This document shows positions 1-6,339 of a DNA stretch of 10,928 nt, piece after piece. Each line of letters opens with the position of its first letter. Position 1 is the first letter of the stretch. The stretch covers positions 1 to 10,928 of the forward strand of contig JAUQOT010000015.1 in assembly GCA_030550735.1 (NCBI GenBank). Reading direction: 5' to 3'. The translations under genes and the position numbers were made by a program. The notes under the pieces are model-generated. The model was not told the origin of the DNA and made no database searches. It saw only the letters and a program-made list of their open reading frames with translations. This DNA is from Patescibacteria group bacterium (GTDB lineage: Bacteria > Patescibacteriota > Minisyncoccia > UBA6257 > HR35).

Positions 1-2
1 AA

Positions 3-131
3 ATAACCAAGAGAACCAGAAAAATAACCGGAAGAACTAGGAACAACCAGGGGAGAAACCAGGAAAAGAACCAGGAAGAGAATTCAGGACAACCGAAAAG
101 AAAACCAAAAAAAATAAGGAAAAAAAAATAA
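3..131 (+). CDS. Possible 3' end of a low-complexity basic protein gene (partial)
   Basis: Frame 3 is open from the window edge to a TAA at 129-131, giving 42 residues rich in Arg, Lys, Asn, Gln and Glu and ending in a Lys-rich tail (KPKKIRKKK). The DNA is purine-rich and repeats short units such as AACCAGGA and AACCAGAA. A second frame is open from 41 to about 136 and reads a Pro-Gly-Lys-Glu pattern (EKPGKEPG), so the true frame is uncertain, and a frameshift between the two is possible. The start lies outside the window. A basic, disordered C-terminus would suit a DNA-associated phage protein, but nothing identifies a function. It could equally be non-coding repeat DNA. Confidence 0.3.
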   Translation: MTKRTRKITGRTRNNQGRNQEKNQEENSGQPKRKPKKIRKKK

Positions 132-157
132 CCTAATTGTGAGGGGCTTAATCAGGA

Positions 158-242
158 AAAAGGAGGGGGTAAGGGGTTTTAAGAAGAAAGGAGGAAACAT
201 TCCTCCCACCCTATAAAACCCTATAAAATTTCCCCTCCTTTT
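158..242. repeat. Nested three-tier inverted repeat, possible bidirectional terminator or packaging/origin structure
   Basis: Three pairs of perfectly complementary arms are nested in order. The outer 11-bp arms are AAAAGGAGGGG (158-168) and CCCCTCCTTTT (232-242). The middle 8-bp arms are GGGTTTTA (174-181) and TAAAACCC (214-221). The inner 7-bp arms are GGAGGAA (190-196) and TTCCTCC (200-206), around a 3-nt loop. Unequal internal loops separate the tiers. The outer arms have the A-tract, GC-rich stem, T-tract arrangement of a bidirectional intrinsic terminator, and the placement between convergent genes fits. The very long interior is unusual for a terminator, and a DNA structure recognised by a packaging or replication protein is an alternative. 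Confidence 0.6.
209..228. repeat. Tandem 10-bp direct repeat, two copies
   Basis: CCCTATAAAA occurs twice back to back (209-218 and 219-228) inside the right half of the nested inverted repeat. The first copy contributes to the middle stem, so the second gives an alternative pairing register for the GGGTTTTA arm, of which it lacks only the final C. Confidence 0.7.
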
Positions 243-394
243 AAAAACATTTCCCCTATCTTATTCAATCCAATTACCTTCCTTAATTCCATTTTTCTTT
301 ACAAAAATTGAGTCTTAAAAAATACCCAATTTTCGTTGGTTTTTTAATCATAATTTTTTGCTATTTTCTCCATATTGCCTCTAGAATTCTCTCA

Positions 395-452
395 TTTCAA
401 TTTTTTTTTGTTTCCTCGTATATAGATACTTGGAACTCAAGAAAAATTGAAA
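395..452. repeat. 11-bp inverted repeat with TTTCAATTTTT arms
   Basis: TTTCAATTTTT at 395-405 is the exact reverse complement of AAAAATTGAAA at 442-452, with 36 nt between. A third, direct copy of TTTCAATTTTT lies at 554-564, just past the 3' end of the KH gene. Arms this AT-rich make a weak hairpin, so binding sites for a regulatory or replication protein are at least as likely as RNA structure. Chance similarity in AT-rich DNA is possible. Confidence 0.4.
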
Positions 453-500
453 CTACGCGATTTTAGAAGGGGTATATTTAAAAAATGTCCTAAAATTCTT

Positions 501-533
501 AATTTTTTAAAATTCGTCAAAAATTAAAAAATT
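501..533. repeat. AT-only 10-bp inverted repeat
   Basis: AATTTTTTAA (501-510) and TTAAAAAATT (524-533) are perfect reverse complements around a 13-nt loop. It lies about 40 bp beyond the stop of the minus-strand KH gene, so it may mark that transcript's 3' end or an easily melted DNA element. The all-AT arms lower its weight. Confidence 0.35.
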
Positions 534-573
534 TCCCTCTAAATCTAGATTTTTTTCAATTTTTGAAGAAATT

Positions 574-843
574 TTAGTTGGGAAAGACAAATAGGAGGAT
601 TCTCATATTCTTTTGTCTTGCTATTGGAATAAAAGCATTCTTTATTCTCTGAATATTCTTTCCCCCCTTACCTATGATGAATGGTAGTTTTTCTTTATCA
701 TTGCATCTCAATAGGTACTCGGTACCTCTTGGAGTTATTTTGTACTCAATTTCTATACCCTCAACATCATATATAGTTTCAATCACTTTTTTTATTTTTT
801 CTCCTATTTCTCGGATATCGTTTTCATCCGGATATTTAATCAT
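574..843 (-). CDS. KH-domain RNA-binding protein, KhpA-like
   Basis: This 89-residue protein carries a KH domain. The diagnostic loop reads FIIGKGGKNIQRIK, with the GKGG at residues 58-61, followed by a helix and a final beta strand (NMRILLFVF). This matches the C-terminal half of bacterial KhpA, a single-domain KH protein of about 75-80 residues that binds RNA, often with KhpB, and affects post-transcriptional control. A charged helix precedes the domain. The frame also reaches a GTG at 864, but a sigma70-like -10 box lies at 855-860, so transcription should begin downstream of that codon. I therefore chose ATG 843, which gives a very short leader without a Shine-Dalgarno. It is transcribed opposite to every other convincing gene here. 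The KH assignment is firm; its role in the phage is unknown. Confidence 0.8.
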   Translation of the reverse strand: MIKYPDENDIREIGEKIKKVIETIYDVEGIEIEYKITPRGTEYLLRCNDKEKLPFIIGKGGKNIQRIKNAFIPIARQKNMRILLFVFPN

Positions 844-854
844 TTTTAACCCAA

Positions 855-883
855 TTTTTATCACATAACGTGGATTAAGTCAA
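855..883 (-). promoter_or_regulatory. Sigma70-like promoter for the KH-domain gene
   Basis: Read on the minus strand, TTGACT (878-883) and TAAAAA (855-860) are separated by exactly 17 bp (861-877). These match 5 of 6 and 4 of 6 consensus bases. Transcription would begin roughly 5-10 nt before ATG 843. The element fills the gap between the divergent KH and 890 genes, so a protein bound here could affect both. The -10 overlaps another CAATTTTT copy (852-859). Confidence 0.55.
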
Positions 884-889
884 GATTTT

Positions 890-1705
890 ATGATAAAATT
901 TGTTGAAATGCCTAAAGTAAAAAATATTCCAATATCACTCATAGAAAACCTATTAAATTCCTTGAATGAGGAAGAAAAGGGATTATTAGCAAAACTTTTG
1001 ATAATTGCTTCTTATACTGGAAGAACAAATAAGGAGAAAAAATTGGAAGAATTTAAAACCGAAAATCTTCAATTTTGGAACAAATTTTTAAACCTTTCCC
1101 AATTTAATGAAAACTCATCTCCCCAAGAAATCTTTAAATTTCTTCAAAAAGTTGCCAAGTTTTTAAGATTGAACCCAAAATATATAACAAAATCAATCTA
1201 CTTAACCCTAAAACCTAATCAACATTTTGATTGGATTTTAGATGTTGTTCAAGTAAAAATTGATGAAAATAGTGGAGAAATTAAGGAAATTGTGCCCAAA
1301 GATGAAAATGTTTTTCTTAATCAATTTGCTTCCCTAGAAATGAATAAAAAATTGATGAACATTTTGAATTTAACAGTAGAAAAATTGAATTATGCTATCA
1401 GTGAAGTAGATATTGAAATGATAAGGGAAATGAAAAATAAGGGTAATTTTCCTTCTTTAACAAATCTTTTGAAAACTCTTGCTTCGGTTATTCATATTCT
1501 CAAGATGAATGTTCAATCAGAAGAAGACCTGACAAGAGAAATTTCAAAAGAGATGGAGTTTATTTTGGCTCCTAAAATTGGTAAAGAGAGTGAAGAAGAT
1601 TTGAAAGAAATGAAGAAGGCTTTATTAAAGAAAATTCGTCTTTCTTCAAAAATTTACTACAACAAAAGGCAGGATAAACCATTAAACTATTATGGTGAAA
1701 TATGA
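890..1705 (+). CDS. Unrecognised 271-aa protein, candidate small terminase subunit by position
   Basis: The protein is charged, Lys/Glu/Asn-rich and probably mostly helical, with no family motif I recognise and no clear helix-turn-helix. Its stop overlaps the start of the large terminase gene as ATGA, which implies translational coupling. The gene just before TerL most often encodes the DNA-recognising small subunit, which is the only reason for the suggestion. At 271 residues it is larger than a typical small terminase, commonly about 140-200 residues. ATG 890 is the first start; ATG 908 (residue 7) is equally possible, and neither has a Shine-Dalgarno. It is the first gene of a tightly packed block, and I found no convincing plus-strand promoter before it. 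A structural or accessory packaging protein is the alternative. Confidence 0.8.
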   Translation: MIKFVEMPKVKNIPISLIENLLNSLNEEEKGLLAKLLIIASYTGRTNKEKKLEEFKTENLQFWNKFLNLSQFNENSSPQEIFKFLQKVAKFLRLNPKYITKSIYLTLKPNQHFDWILDVVQVKIDENSGEIKEIVPKDENVFLNQFASLEMNKKLMNILNLTVEKLNYAISEVDIEMIREMKNKGNFPSLTNLLKTLASVIHILKMNVQSEEDLTREISKEMEFILAPKIGKESEEDLKEMKKALLKKIRLSSKIYYNKRQDKPLNYYGEI

Positions 1706-3327
1706 ATTTACAAAAACTAAAAGAACATTTAAATTCCAAACCTTATCTTGAGTTGGTTAAAGAAAGATATTACTTTTTGGAGAGGATAAAGAGAGATATT
1801 CCCTATAGAGCCCAAATGTATTATCTTTTCAAAAAAGATATTTTTGCTTGGATTAAATATTGTGTCTATCTTTATGAACCAAGAAGTTTAGAAGAACCAG
1901 AAATCATTTTTTTACCTTTTCCTTATCAGATTGAAATCATAAAAAGATTGGAAGATGCTTTAAAAAACAAGAAACCATTATTCATTGAAAAATCAAGAGA
2001 TATGGGAGTAACTTGGACTATTTGTGTTTGGTTAACTCATAAATGGCTTTTTACCGAAAATTTTTCAGCTTTAATTGGTTCAAGAAAAGAAGCAGAAGTA
2101 GATAATAAAACAACAAGTTCAATATTTGGAAAAATTAGATTTATTCTTGCTCATCAACCTACATTTTTATTGCCAGAAGGTTTTAAAAGAAAATTGCATG
2201 ATAATCAGGGAAAATTGATTAATCCAGAAAATGGAAGTATTCTTTTGGGAGAAAGTGCTAATGAAAACTTTGGGAGGGGAAATAGAACAACAGTTGTTTA
2301 TTGTGATGAATTGTGGTTTTGGCCATTTGTTCAACAATCTTTAAGAGCAGTTCAAGATACTTCACCAGTTCAAATTTATGTTTCTACTCCTGTTGAAGAT
2401 GCTTTTGCCAAAAGATTTGTTGATAATTTAAGAAAGCAGGGAAGTGTTATTTCTCTTCATTGGTCTCAACATCCTTTCAAAGATAAAACTTGGTATGAAA
2501 AAGAGGTAGAAAAAAGAAGAGAAAATCCTTTATCAATCCTTTCTGAATTAGAACTTTCTTATGATATTGACCCTTTAATTAGGTATTATCCAGAGGCTTA
2601 TAATTGCAAAACAGAACCAATTTCCTTTAATCCTTCATTACCCTTAATGGTAGGATTAGATTTTGGTTGGAGTAAATCTTTTTCAGCAATTGTTTGGGCT
2701 CAATATGATATTGCTCAAGAAAAAACTTATGTTTTGACTTCTTTGTTATCAAGAGGATTTAGACCACCAGGAAAAGATTTAATGGATTGGTTTTTACCCT
2801 TTCTTGACCCTTCAGTTGAATTTGATGAAAAGTGGTATAATTACAATGAACTTGAAGTCTTGAATAAAGTTAGAAGATGGAGAAAACCAGATTATTTTTA
2901 TGGAGAACCAGCTCATAATCAAGGAACAGCCATGGGAACAAGTGTAGTTGGTTGGTTTTTTGAAAGAAATATCAATATTGAGACTTACGGAAAGGGAATT
3001 TTTTACAAGGAGAGAAAAAGTGCAACTCTAGAAATATTAAAAAATTGCGTTTTTAATTCGGAAGATGAGAATGCTTTATTGGTTTTAGATGCTTTAAAAT
3101 CTGCTAAACGTTCTCCAAATGTAGTAAAAGGTTCAATTGATAAAGAAAGGATGGAAAAACCGATTCATGTTGAAGGAGAAAGTGATTTAAGAGCAGCTTT
3201 TGAAAATTTGGCAGTTGGTATAATCAATCTTTATCGAGACAGTAATCATCTTTTTAGGCCGGTGAATTATGTAAAGAATAATGAGGATAAATCGAAAATT
3301 TTTGGAGAATATTATCTCGGGTATTAG
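1702..3327 (+). CDS. terL: Terminase large subunit (DNA-packaging ATPase and nuclease)
   Basis: At 541 residues this is normal for a TerL. The motor powers DNA entry through the portal, and the nuclease cuts the concatemer. In the ATPase half, the Walker A region reads EKSRDMGVTWT (96-106), the deviant form of many terminases in which an SRDMG/SRQMG type sequence replaces the classic GxxxxGK[ST]. Walker B reads TTVVYCDE (196-203), with D202 and the catalytic E203. A coupling motif, YVSTP, lies at 226-230. The RNase H-like nuclease follows, with D320 in GLDFGWS as the first metal ligand, an acidic pair in PDYFYGEP (396-403), and D495 in GESDLRAAF as the likely last ligand. The gene overlaps its upstream neighbour by 4 bp and the next gene by 47 bp. 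The call is secure, but the packaging mode (cos or pac) cannot be read from it. Confidence 0.95.
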   Translation: MNLQKLKEHLNSKPYLELVKERYYFLERIKRDIPYRAQMYYLFKKDIFAWIKYCVYLYEPRSLEEPEIIFLPFPYQIEIIKRLEDALKNKKPLFIEKSRDMGVTWTICVWLTHKWLFTENFSALIGSRKEAEVDNKTTSSIFGKIRFILAHQPTFLLPEGFKRKLHDNQGKLINPENGSILLGESANENFGRGNRTTVVYCDELWFWPFVQQSLRAVQDTSPVQIYVSTPVEDAFAKRFVDNLRKQGSVISLHWSQHPFKDKTWYEKEVEKRRENPLSILSELELSYDIDPLIRYYPEAYNCKTEPISFNPSLPLMVGLDFGWSKSFSAIVWAQYDIAQEKTYVLTSLLSRGFRPPGKDLMDWFLPFLDPSVEFDEKWYNYNELEVLNKVRRWRKPDYFYGEPAHNQGTAMGTSVVGWFFERNINIETYGKGIFYKERKSATLEILKNCVFNSEDENALLVLDALKSAKRSPNVVKGSIDKERMEKPIHVEGESDLRAAFENLAVGIINLYRDSNHLFRPVNYVKNNEDKSKIFGEYYLGY

Positions 3328-3544
3328 TCCAGAGTTGAAAGTAAACGTAAGAAAAACTTTAGAAGGAAAAGAAATTTATGAAATAATGTTTAGAGAGGTT
3401 GTTGTAGAAAGATTTTCCAAGGATATTGATTACGATTTTGTTTTCATAGTTGGAAGAATAAAGGATTCTCTTACTCTCCTTCGTGCTCCATCGCTTGTTC
3501 TTAAAAGAGACATAGACAAAATATGGAAAACAAAGAAAGAATAA
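3281..3544 (+). CDS. Small unrecognised protein between terminase and portal
   Basis: An 87-residue open frame starts 47 bp inside the 3' end of the large terminase gene and ends 22 bp inside the portal gene. It occupies the only non-overlapped stretch between them, and the dense packing favours real coding. The product is basic at both ends, with a central alternation of charged and hydrophobic residues (EIYEIMFREVVVERF) and a following DYDFVFIVGRI stretch that suggest a small alpha/beta fold. There is no recognised domain, signal peptide or membrane segment. There is no Shine-Dalgarno, and translation probably depends on coupling to terL. By position it could be a packaging accessory or head-completion factor, but this is unproven. 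Confidence 0.75.
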   Translation: MRINRKFLENIISGISPELKVNVRKTLEGKEIYEIMFREVVVERFSKDIDYDFVFIVGRIKDSLTLLRAPSLVLKRDIDKIWKTKKE

Positions 3545-5514
3545 TTCTTGAAAATTTTTATAAACCTTCAGATAGGGAGTTAGAAGTCATTGGTAAAGTT
3601 TATGAAAAATATTGGAAATTTAGAGTAACTACTGAAGCTACTTATGATGAATTGAAGAATATGAGCATTAAAGAATATGTTTCTTCTGCGAGAGATAAAT
3701 TTTATGGCAATGTTCCTCTTTCAACTCATTACTTTTATCTTGGAAGGAAACCCTTCTTTTCCAATGAATATCGTGATGCTTTAAAGCAAATCATTGTTCA
3801 TGTTTCTAATCTTGTTCAAAATCCTCAATTTTATGGAGTAGAAGGACTTGATTATCAACTTTCTTTACTTTTGGAAGCTCTTCATCGTTTTTATCAAAGA
3901 GGTAAATTATCAAAGATTAGAAACTTTTTACAATTTTGGCAAGCAGTTATAGATGGAACAGTTATTGTTTATGTAGATGCTGGTTATATCAATAGACGAA
4001 TTAAAGATTTAACCTATTTTGAACCATTTGAATATGAAGTTGAATTTGAGGAAAAAGAATTAAAAGAATTTCGTTTTATTGAAAGGGTAGTTAATTTGGA
4101 TGATTTTTTAATTCCTCAAGTAAATAAATTTGGTATTCAAGAATTGAATGAATGTATTGAAAGGAACTTTATGAATTATAAGGAATTTCAAAGTAGATAT
4201 GGAAAATATCCCAATGCTCAATTTGTTTTGCCTGGAACAAGACTTTCTTCTGACAGTATGTTAGCAAAACTTTTAGATAAAACTCTTTTATCTTCGGAAA
4301 ATGTAGAAATTATCAAGTATTACAACAAAAAAGATGATGAATTTATAGTAGTTGCTAATGGAGTTTGGATAAATCCAATAGGAAAGAAAAAACAAGAAAT
4401 TTCACCTCTTATTTGGAATCATAAAAGACTTCCTTTTGCTTATACAATCTATGACCCAATTTCTCCCAATTTTTTCTATGGTGCTTCTCTTTTACACCAA
4501 ATTTCTTCTCCAGTTGAAGCCTTTGAAAACCTGATTGAGATGTCTTTGGAAAGAATTTATAGAGCTATAAATCCTCCAGTTTTTGTTAGTGCTCCACGAG
4601 TTCCCGAAAATCTTACTTTGGAGAGTGGAAAACTTATACCAATTGGAACTTTTGAAGTTAGAGAAATGCAGATGGGTTCTATTGATAGTAATGTTTGGTT
4701 AATGAATTCGTTTTTACAAAACATGGTAAGAAAAATAGTTACTCCTCTAATACCTCAACCTCAAGCTCCTACTAGACAACCAAGAACTGCCGCAGAAAAT
4801 CTTTTGCGTCAGCAACAAACAATTCAGTCTATGTCTTTGCCTACTAATATGTTTGCTTATTTGTTAGAACAGAAATCATTTTTGCAAATCAAAAATATTC
4901 TTCAATTTATGTCTGCTGAAGATTTTCAAAAAGTTATTGGTAATAAGGCCTATAAAAACTTGTTAAGAGTTAGTAAAGTTCCAACTATTAAAGGAATAAG
5001 AGATGTTGAAATAAGATTTACAAAAAATCTTTCTTCTTCAGAGGAATTACTTCAAGAAGCCATTTTGCGTTCTAAAGAATTAGGTACTCCCCTAGAAATA
5101 ATTGAAATTAATGCTGATTTATTGAAAAATCTTGAATTTGATGTTTATATTGAATTTGATGTTGAGAAAACTCCTCAAGTTGCTAAAGCCCTCTTTACCA
5201 ATTTTGTTGAGTATCTTATTTCAAGATTTGGTGATAGAATAAATCCAGACAAAGTTTTAGCCAGATTATTTGAAGTTTGGAATGAAAATCCAGCAGATTA
5301 CTTAAAAGATGAAGTGGTAGAGAACTTAAGGAGTTATTACAATGTTTCTCCTTCTTCCTTAAGCGAATTTCCCTATTTAAAGTCAGCAATTCAAGCAGGT
5401 GGTGAGGGGGTTGCTCAAGGAGTAAGAGGAGGAGCACCTCCATTTGGTTCAAAAGAATTTGGAGATTTAATGACACCAGATTTAAAAGACTTACTTAATG
5501 TGGAAGGAATTTAA
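3523..5514 (+). CDS. Portal protein
   Basis: At 663 residues this would form the dodecameric ring at the capsid vertex through which DNA is packaged and ejected and to which the tail attaches. The strongest signs are a central block with PNFFYGASLLHQISSPVEA and a following long helix with AINPPVF, then the stretch QPRTAAENLLRQQQ at about 418-431. The latter resembles the TA.E motif in the stem and tunnel region of large podovirus- and myovirus-type portals. The C-terminal ~100 residues are helical and end in a Gly-rich linker (AGGEGVAQGVRGG) before a short acidic tail. Immediate proximity to terL and the scaffold/capsid genes supports the call. The start overlaps the 87-aa gene and the end overlaps the next gene by 17 bp. 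Confidence 0.88.
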   Translation: MENKERIILENFYKPSDRELEVIGKVYEKYWKFRVTTEATYDELKNMSIKEYVSSARDKFYGNVPLSTHYFYLGRKPFFSNEYRDALKQIIVHVSNLVQNPQFYGVEGLDYQLSLLLEALHRFYQRGKLSKIRNFLQFWQAVIDGTVIVYVDAGYINRRIKDLTYFEPFEYEVEFEEKELKEFRFIERVVNLDDFLIPQVNKFGIQELNECIERNFMNYKEFQSRYGKYPNAQFVLPGTRLSSDSMLAKLLDKTLLSSENVEIIKYYNKKDDEFIVVANGVWINPIGKKKQEISPLIWNHKRLPFAYTIYDPISPNFFYGASLLHQISSPVEAFENLIEMSLERIYRAINPPVFVSAPRVPENLTLESGKLIPIGTFEVREMQMGSIDSNVWLMNSFLQNMVRKIVTPLIPQPQAPTRQPRTAAENLLRQQQTIQSMSLPTNMFAYLLEQKSFLQIKNILQFMSAEDFQKVIGNKAYKNLLRVSKVPTIKGIRDVEIRFTKNLSSSEELLQEAILRSKELGTPLEIIEINADLLKNLEFDVYIEFDVEKTPQVAKALFTNFVEYLISRFGDRINPDKVLARLFEVWNENPADYLKDEVVENLRSYYNVSPSSLSEFPYLKSAIQAGGEGVAQGVRGGAPPFGSKEFGDLMTPDLKDLLNVEGI

Positions 5515-5884
5515 AAAAAATCTTTTAAAAAAATATTTTTTGAAAGAATTGAAAGAAATTCTTTTAGAAGAAAGTTTTCCTCAAGATAAATATCAATTTT
5601 CAGCAGAAGATAGTAGAATTTTGTGGAATAGAATAAAAAGAGCGGTTCCAGAAATAATTGATTGGATTAAGTTTAGAAAAAATTTTTATTATCAACAGAC
5701 AATTATTCCCGAAAATGAGAAAAGAATAGGAGAAATAAGAGCGGTTATTTGGGAATGGATTATCATTGAAGATTTGTTTAGACAGGAAGAAATTGAGGAG
5801 AAAAAAGAGGTTAAGAAAACAGAAGAAATTCCTGATGTTTCTAAAATTATGGAAGAGTTAAAAAAACAAAAAGAGTGGTCGTAA
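5498..5884 (+). CDS. Unrecognised 128-aa helical protein downstream of portal
   Basis: The protein begins with an amphipathic Lys/Leu-rich helix (FKKNLLKKYFLKELKEILL), has a Trp-rich middle (LWNRIKRAVPEIIDWIKF and VIWEWIIIEDLF), and ends in a highly charged coil-prone tail (residues ~93-126). There is no recognised domain. It overlaps the portal gene by 17 bp, so it belongs to the same coupled block. Its last codons contain a GGTCG (5877-5881) that lies 25 nt before the next start codon. Head-assembly helper or portal-associated protein is a positional guess only. Confidence 0.75.
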   Translation: MWKEFKKNLLKKYFLKELKEILLEESFPQDKYQFSAEDSRILWNRIKRAVPEIIDWIKFRKNFYYQQTIIPENEKRIGEIRAVIWEWIIIEDLFRQEEIEEKKEVKKTEEIPDVSKIMEELKKQKEWS

Positions 5885-5901
5885 TTCATTCTCAAATAAA
5901 T

Positions 5902-6099
5902 ATGCCACTTACAAAGAAAGGTAAAAAGATTTTGAAAAAATTTCAGGAACAATATGGAAAAGAAAGGGGAAAAGAGATTTTTTATGCTTCGCTTGTTTCA
6001 GGAAGATTGAAAGACAAGGGGTTGCATGAAAAAGGTAGTGGTAAATTGGAGAAAGCAAAAAGAACTTATAAGAAGAAAAGGGGTAAAAAATCTAAATAG
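5902..6099 (+). CDS. Small basic phage protein of the 'PLTKKGKKI...YGKERGKEIFYAS' type
   Basis: This 65-residue, strongly basic protein has an N-terminal pattern (MPLTKKGKKILKKF, then QEQYGKERGKEIFYAS) that I recognise as recurring in small proteins of many phage structural modules, where it is usually left hypothetical. The C-terminal third is almost all Lys, Arg and Gly, suggesting contact with DNA or an acidic surface. The frame is open from a GTG at 5875, inside the previous gene, but the recurrent PLTKKG start places the true initiation at ATG 5902. The leader before it contains GGTCG and the run TTCATTCTC. A capsid-interior or head-completion role would suit its position between portal and scaffold, but no activity is established from sequence. 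Confidence 0.75.
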   Translation: MPLTKKGKKILKKFQEQYGKERGKEIFYASLVSGRLKDKGLHEKGSGKLEKAKRTYKKKRGKKSK

Positions 6100-6101
6100 C
6101 A

Positions 6102-6302
6102 ATGGTTTCAACTAAACCAAAATTAGGGTCGTTTTTAAGAGGCATTAGGGGAGAAATGGCTATTAAGAAAATAAAACTTCCGCAATCATCATTGAAAAAA
6201 GTTTTTGCTCAAATTAAAATTCCTAGAGTAAAAATACCCCAAGTAAAAATCAGGGTTCCGAGATTTTCCCAAATAAAAGTGCCTCGGTTAAAATTAAAGT
6301 AG
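6102..6302 (+). CDS. Small Lys/Pro-repeat basic protein
   Basis: The 66-residue protein ends in a degenerate repeat of the form [I/V]K[I/V]P[R/Q] (IKIPRVKIPQVKIRVPRF, then IKVPRLKLK). It alternates hydrophobic and basic residues with evenly spaced prolines and is virtually free of acidic residues. It starts 2 nt after the stop of the preceding basic gene, so the two are probably co-translated. An alternative start at ATG 6156 gives a 48-residue product beginning MAIKK. GGTCG lies 29 nt before that codon, as at several other starts here. The composition suggests binding to DNA, to an acidic scaffold or to capsid, but I recognise no family. Confidence 0.65.
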   Translation: MVSTKPKLGSFLRGIRGEMAIKKIKLPQSSLKKVFAQIKIPRVKIPQVKIRVPRFSQIKVPRLKLK

Positions 6303-6306
6303 GAAT

Positions 6307-6335
6307 TTGACAAGATTTATTGCTTAAGGTAAAAT
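6307..6335 (+). promoter_or_regulatory. Near-consensus sigma70 promoter for the scaffold/capsid genes
   Basis: TTGACA (6307-6312, perfect) and TAAAAT (6330-6335, 5 of 6) are separated by exactly 17 bp (6313-6329). It is the best promoter match seen in the window. It lies just after the stop at 6302 and would start a transcript near 6342, giving the scaffold gene a leader of about 84 nt. An independent strong promoter here would supply the large amounts of scaffold, decoration and capsid protein needed. It also implies that host RNA polymerase can transcribe these genes. Confidence 0.75.
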
Positions 6336-6339
6336 ACTT

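Larger units (their letters stand above)
132..573. other. Structured, AT-rich intergenic region without a convincing gene
   Basis: No open frame of credible length or composition lies here. The left part (140-260) changes abruptly from G-rich to C-rich because of a nested inverted repeat. The rest is dominated by A and T tracts. CAATTTTT or its complement occurs at 303-310, 398-405, 442-449 and 557-564. The region lies between a possible plus-strand gene ending at 131 and the minus-strand KH gene ending at 574, so it may be where two transcripts converge. It also lies upstream of the terminase genes, where pac or cos sites are commonly found. Terminator, packaging site and replication or regulatory region all remain possible. 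Confidence 0.6.

Noticed and set aside
132..573. CRISPR array or tRNA in the intergenic region
   Set aside because: There are no regularly spaced repeats of 20 or more bases, and I saw no cloverleaf with a T-loop-like sequence.
862..864. GTG 864 as the KH gene start
   Set aside because: The likely -10 box (855-860) lies downstream of this codon, so the transcript would probably not contain it. ATG 843 fits better.
674..868. Plus-strand open frame of 64 codons opposite the KH gene
   Set aside because: Ser/Ile/Phe-rich composition is the complement of the KH gene, which has a recognisable domain and a promoter.
5216..5476. Minus-strand open frame of 86 codons opposite the portal C-terminus
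   Set aside because: Leu-rich low-complexity product mirrors the portal coding strand. No promoter or homology signal is visible.
5875..5901. GTG 5875 as the start of the small basic protein
   Set aside because: The recognisable MPLTKKG start begins at ATG 5902. The extra nine residues are encoded by leader-like DNA overlapping the upstream gene.
5692..5952. Minus-strand open frame spanning the 128-aa and 65-aa genes
   Set aside because: Ser/Phe-rich antisense product. The plus strand carries two better-supported genes.
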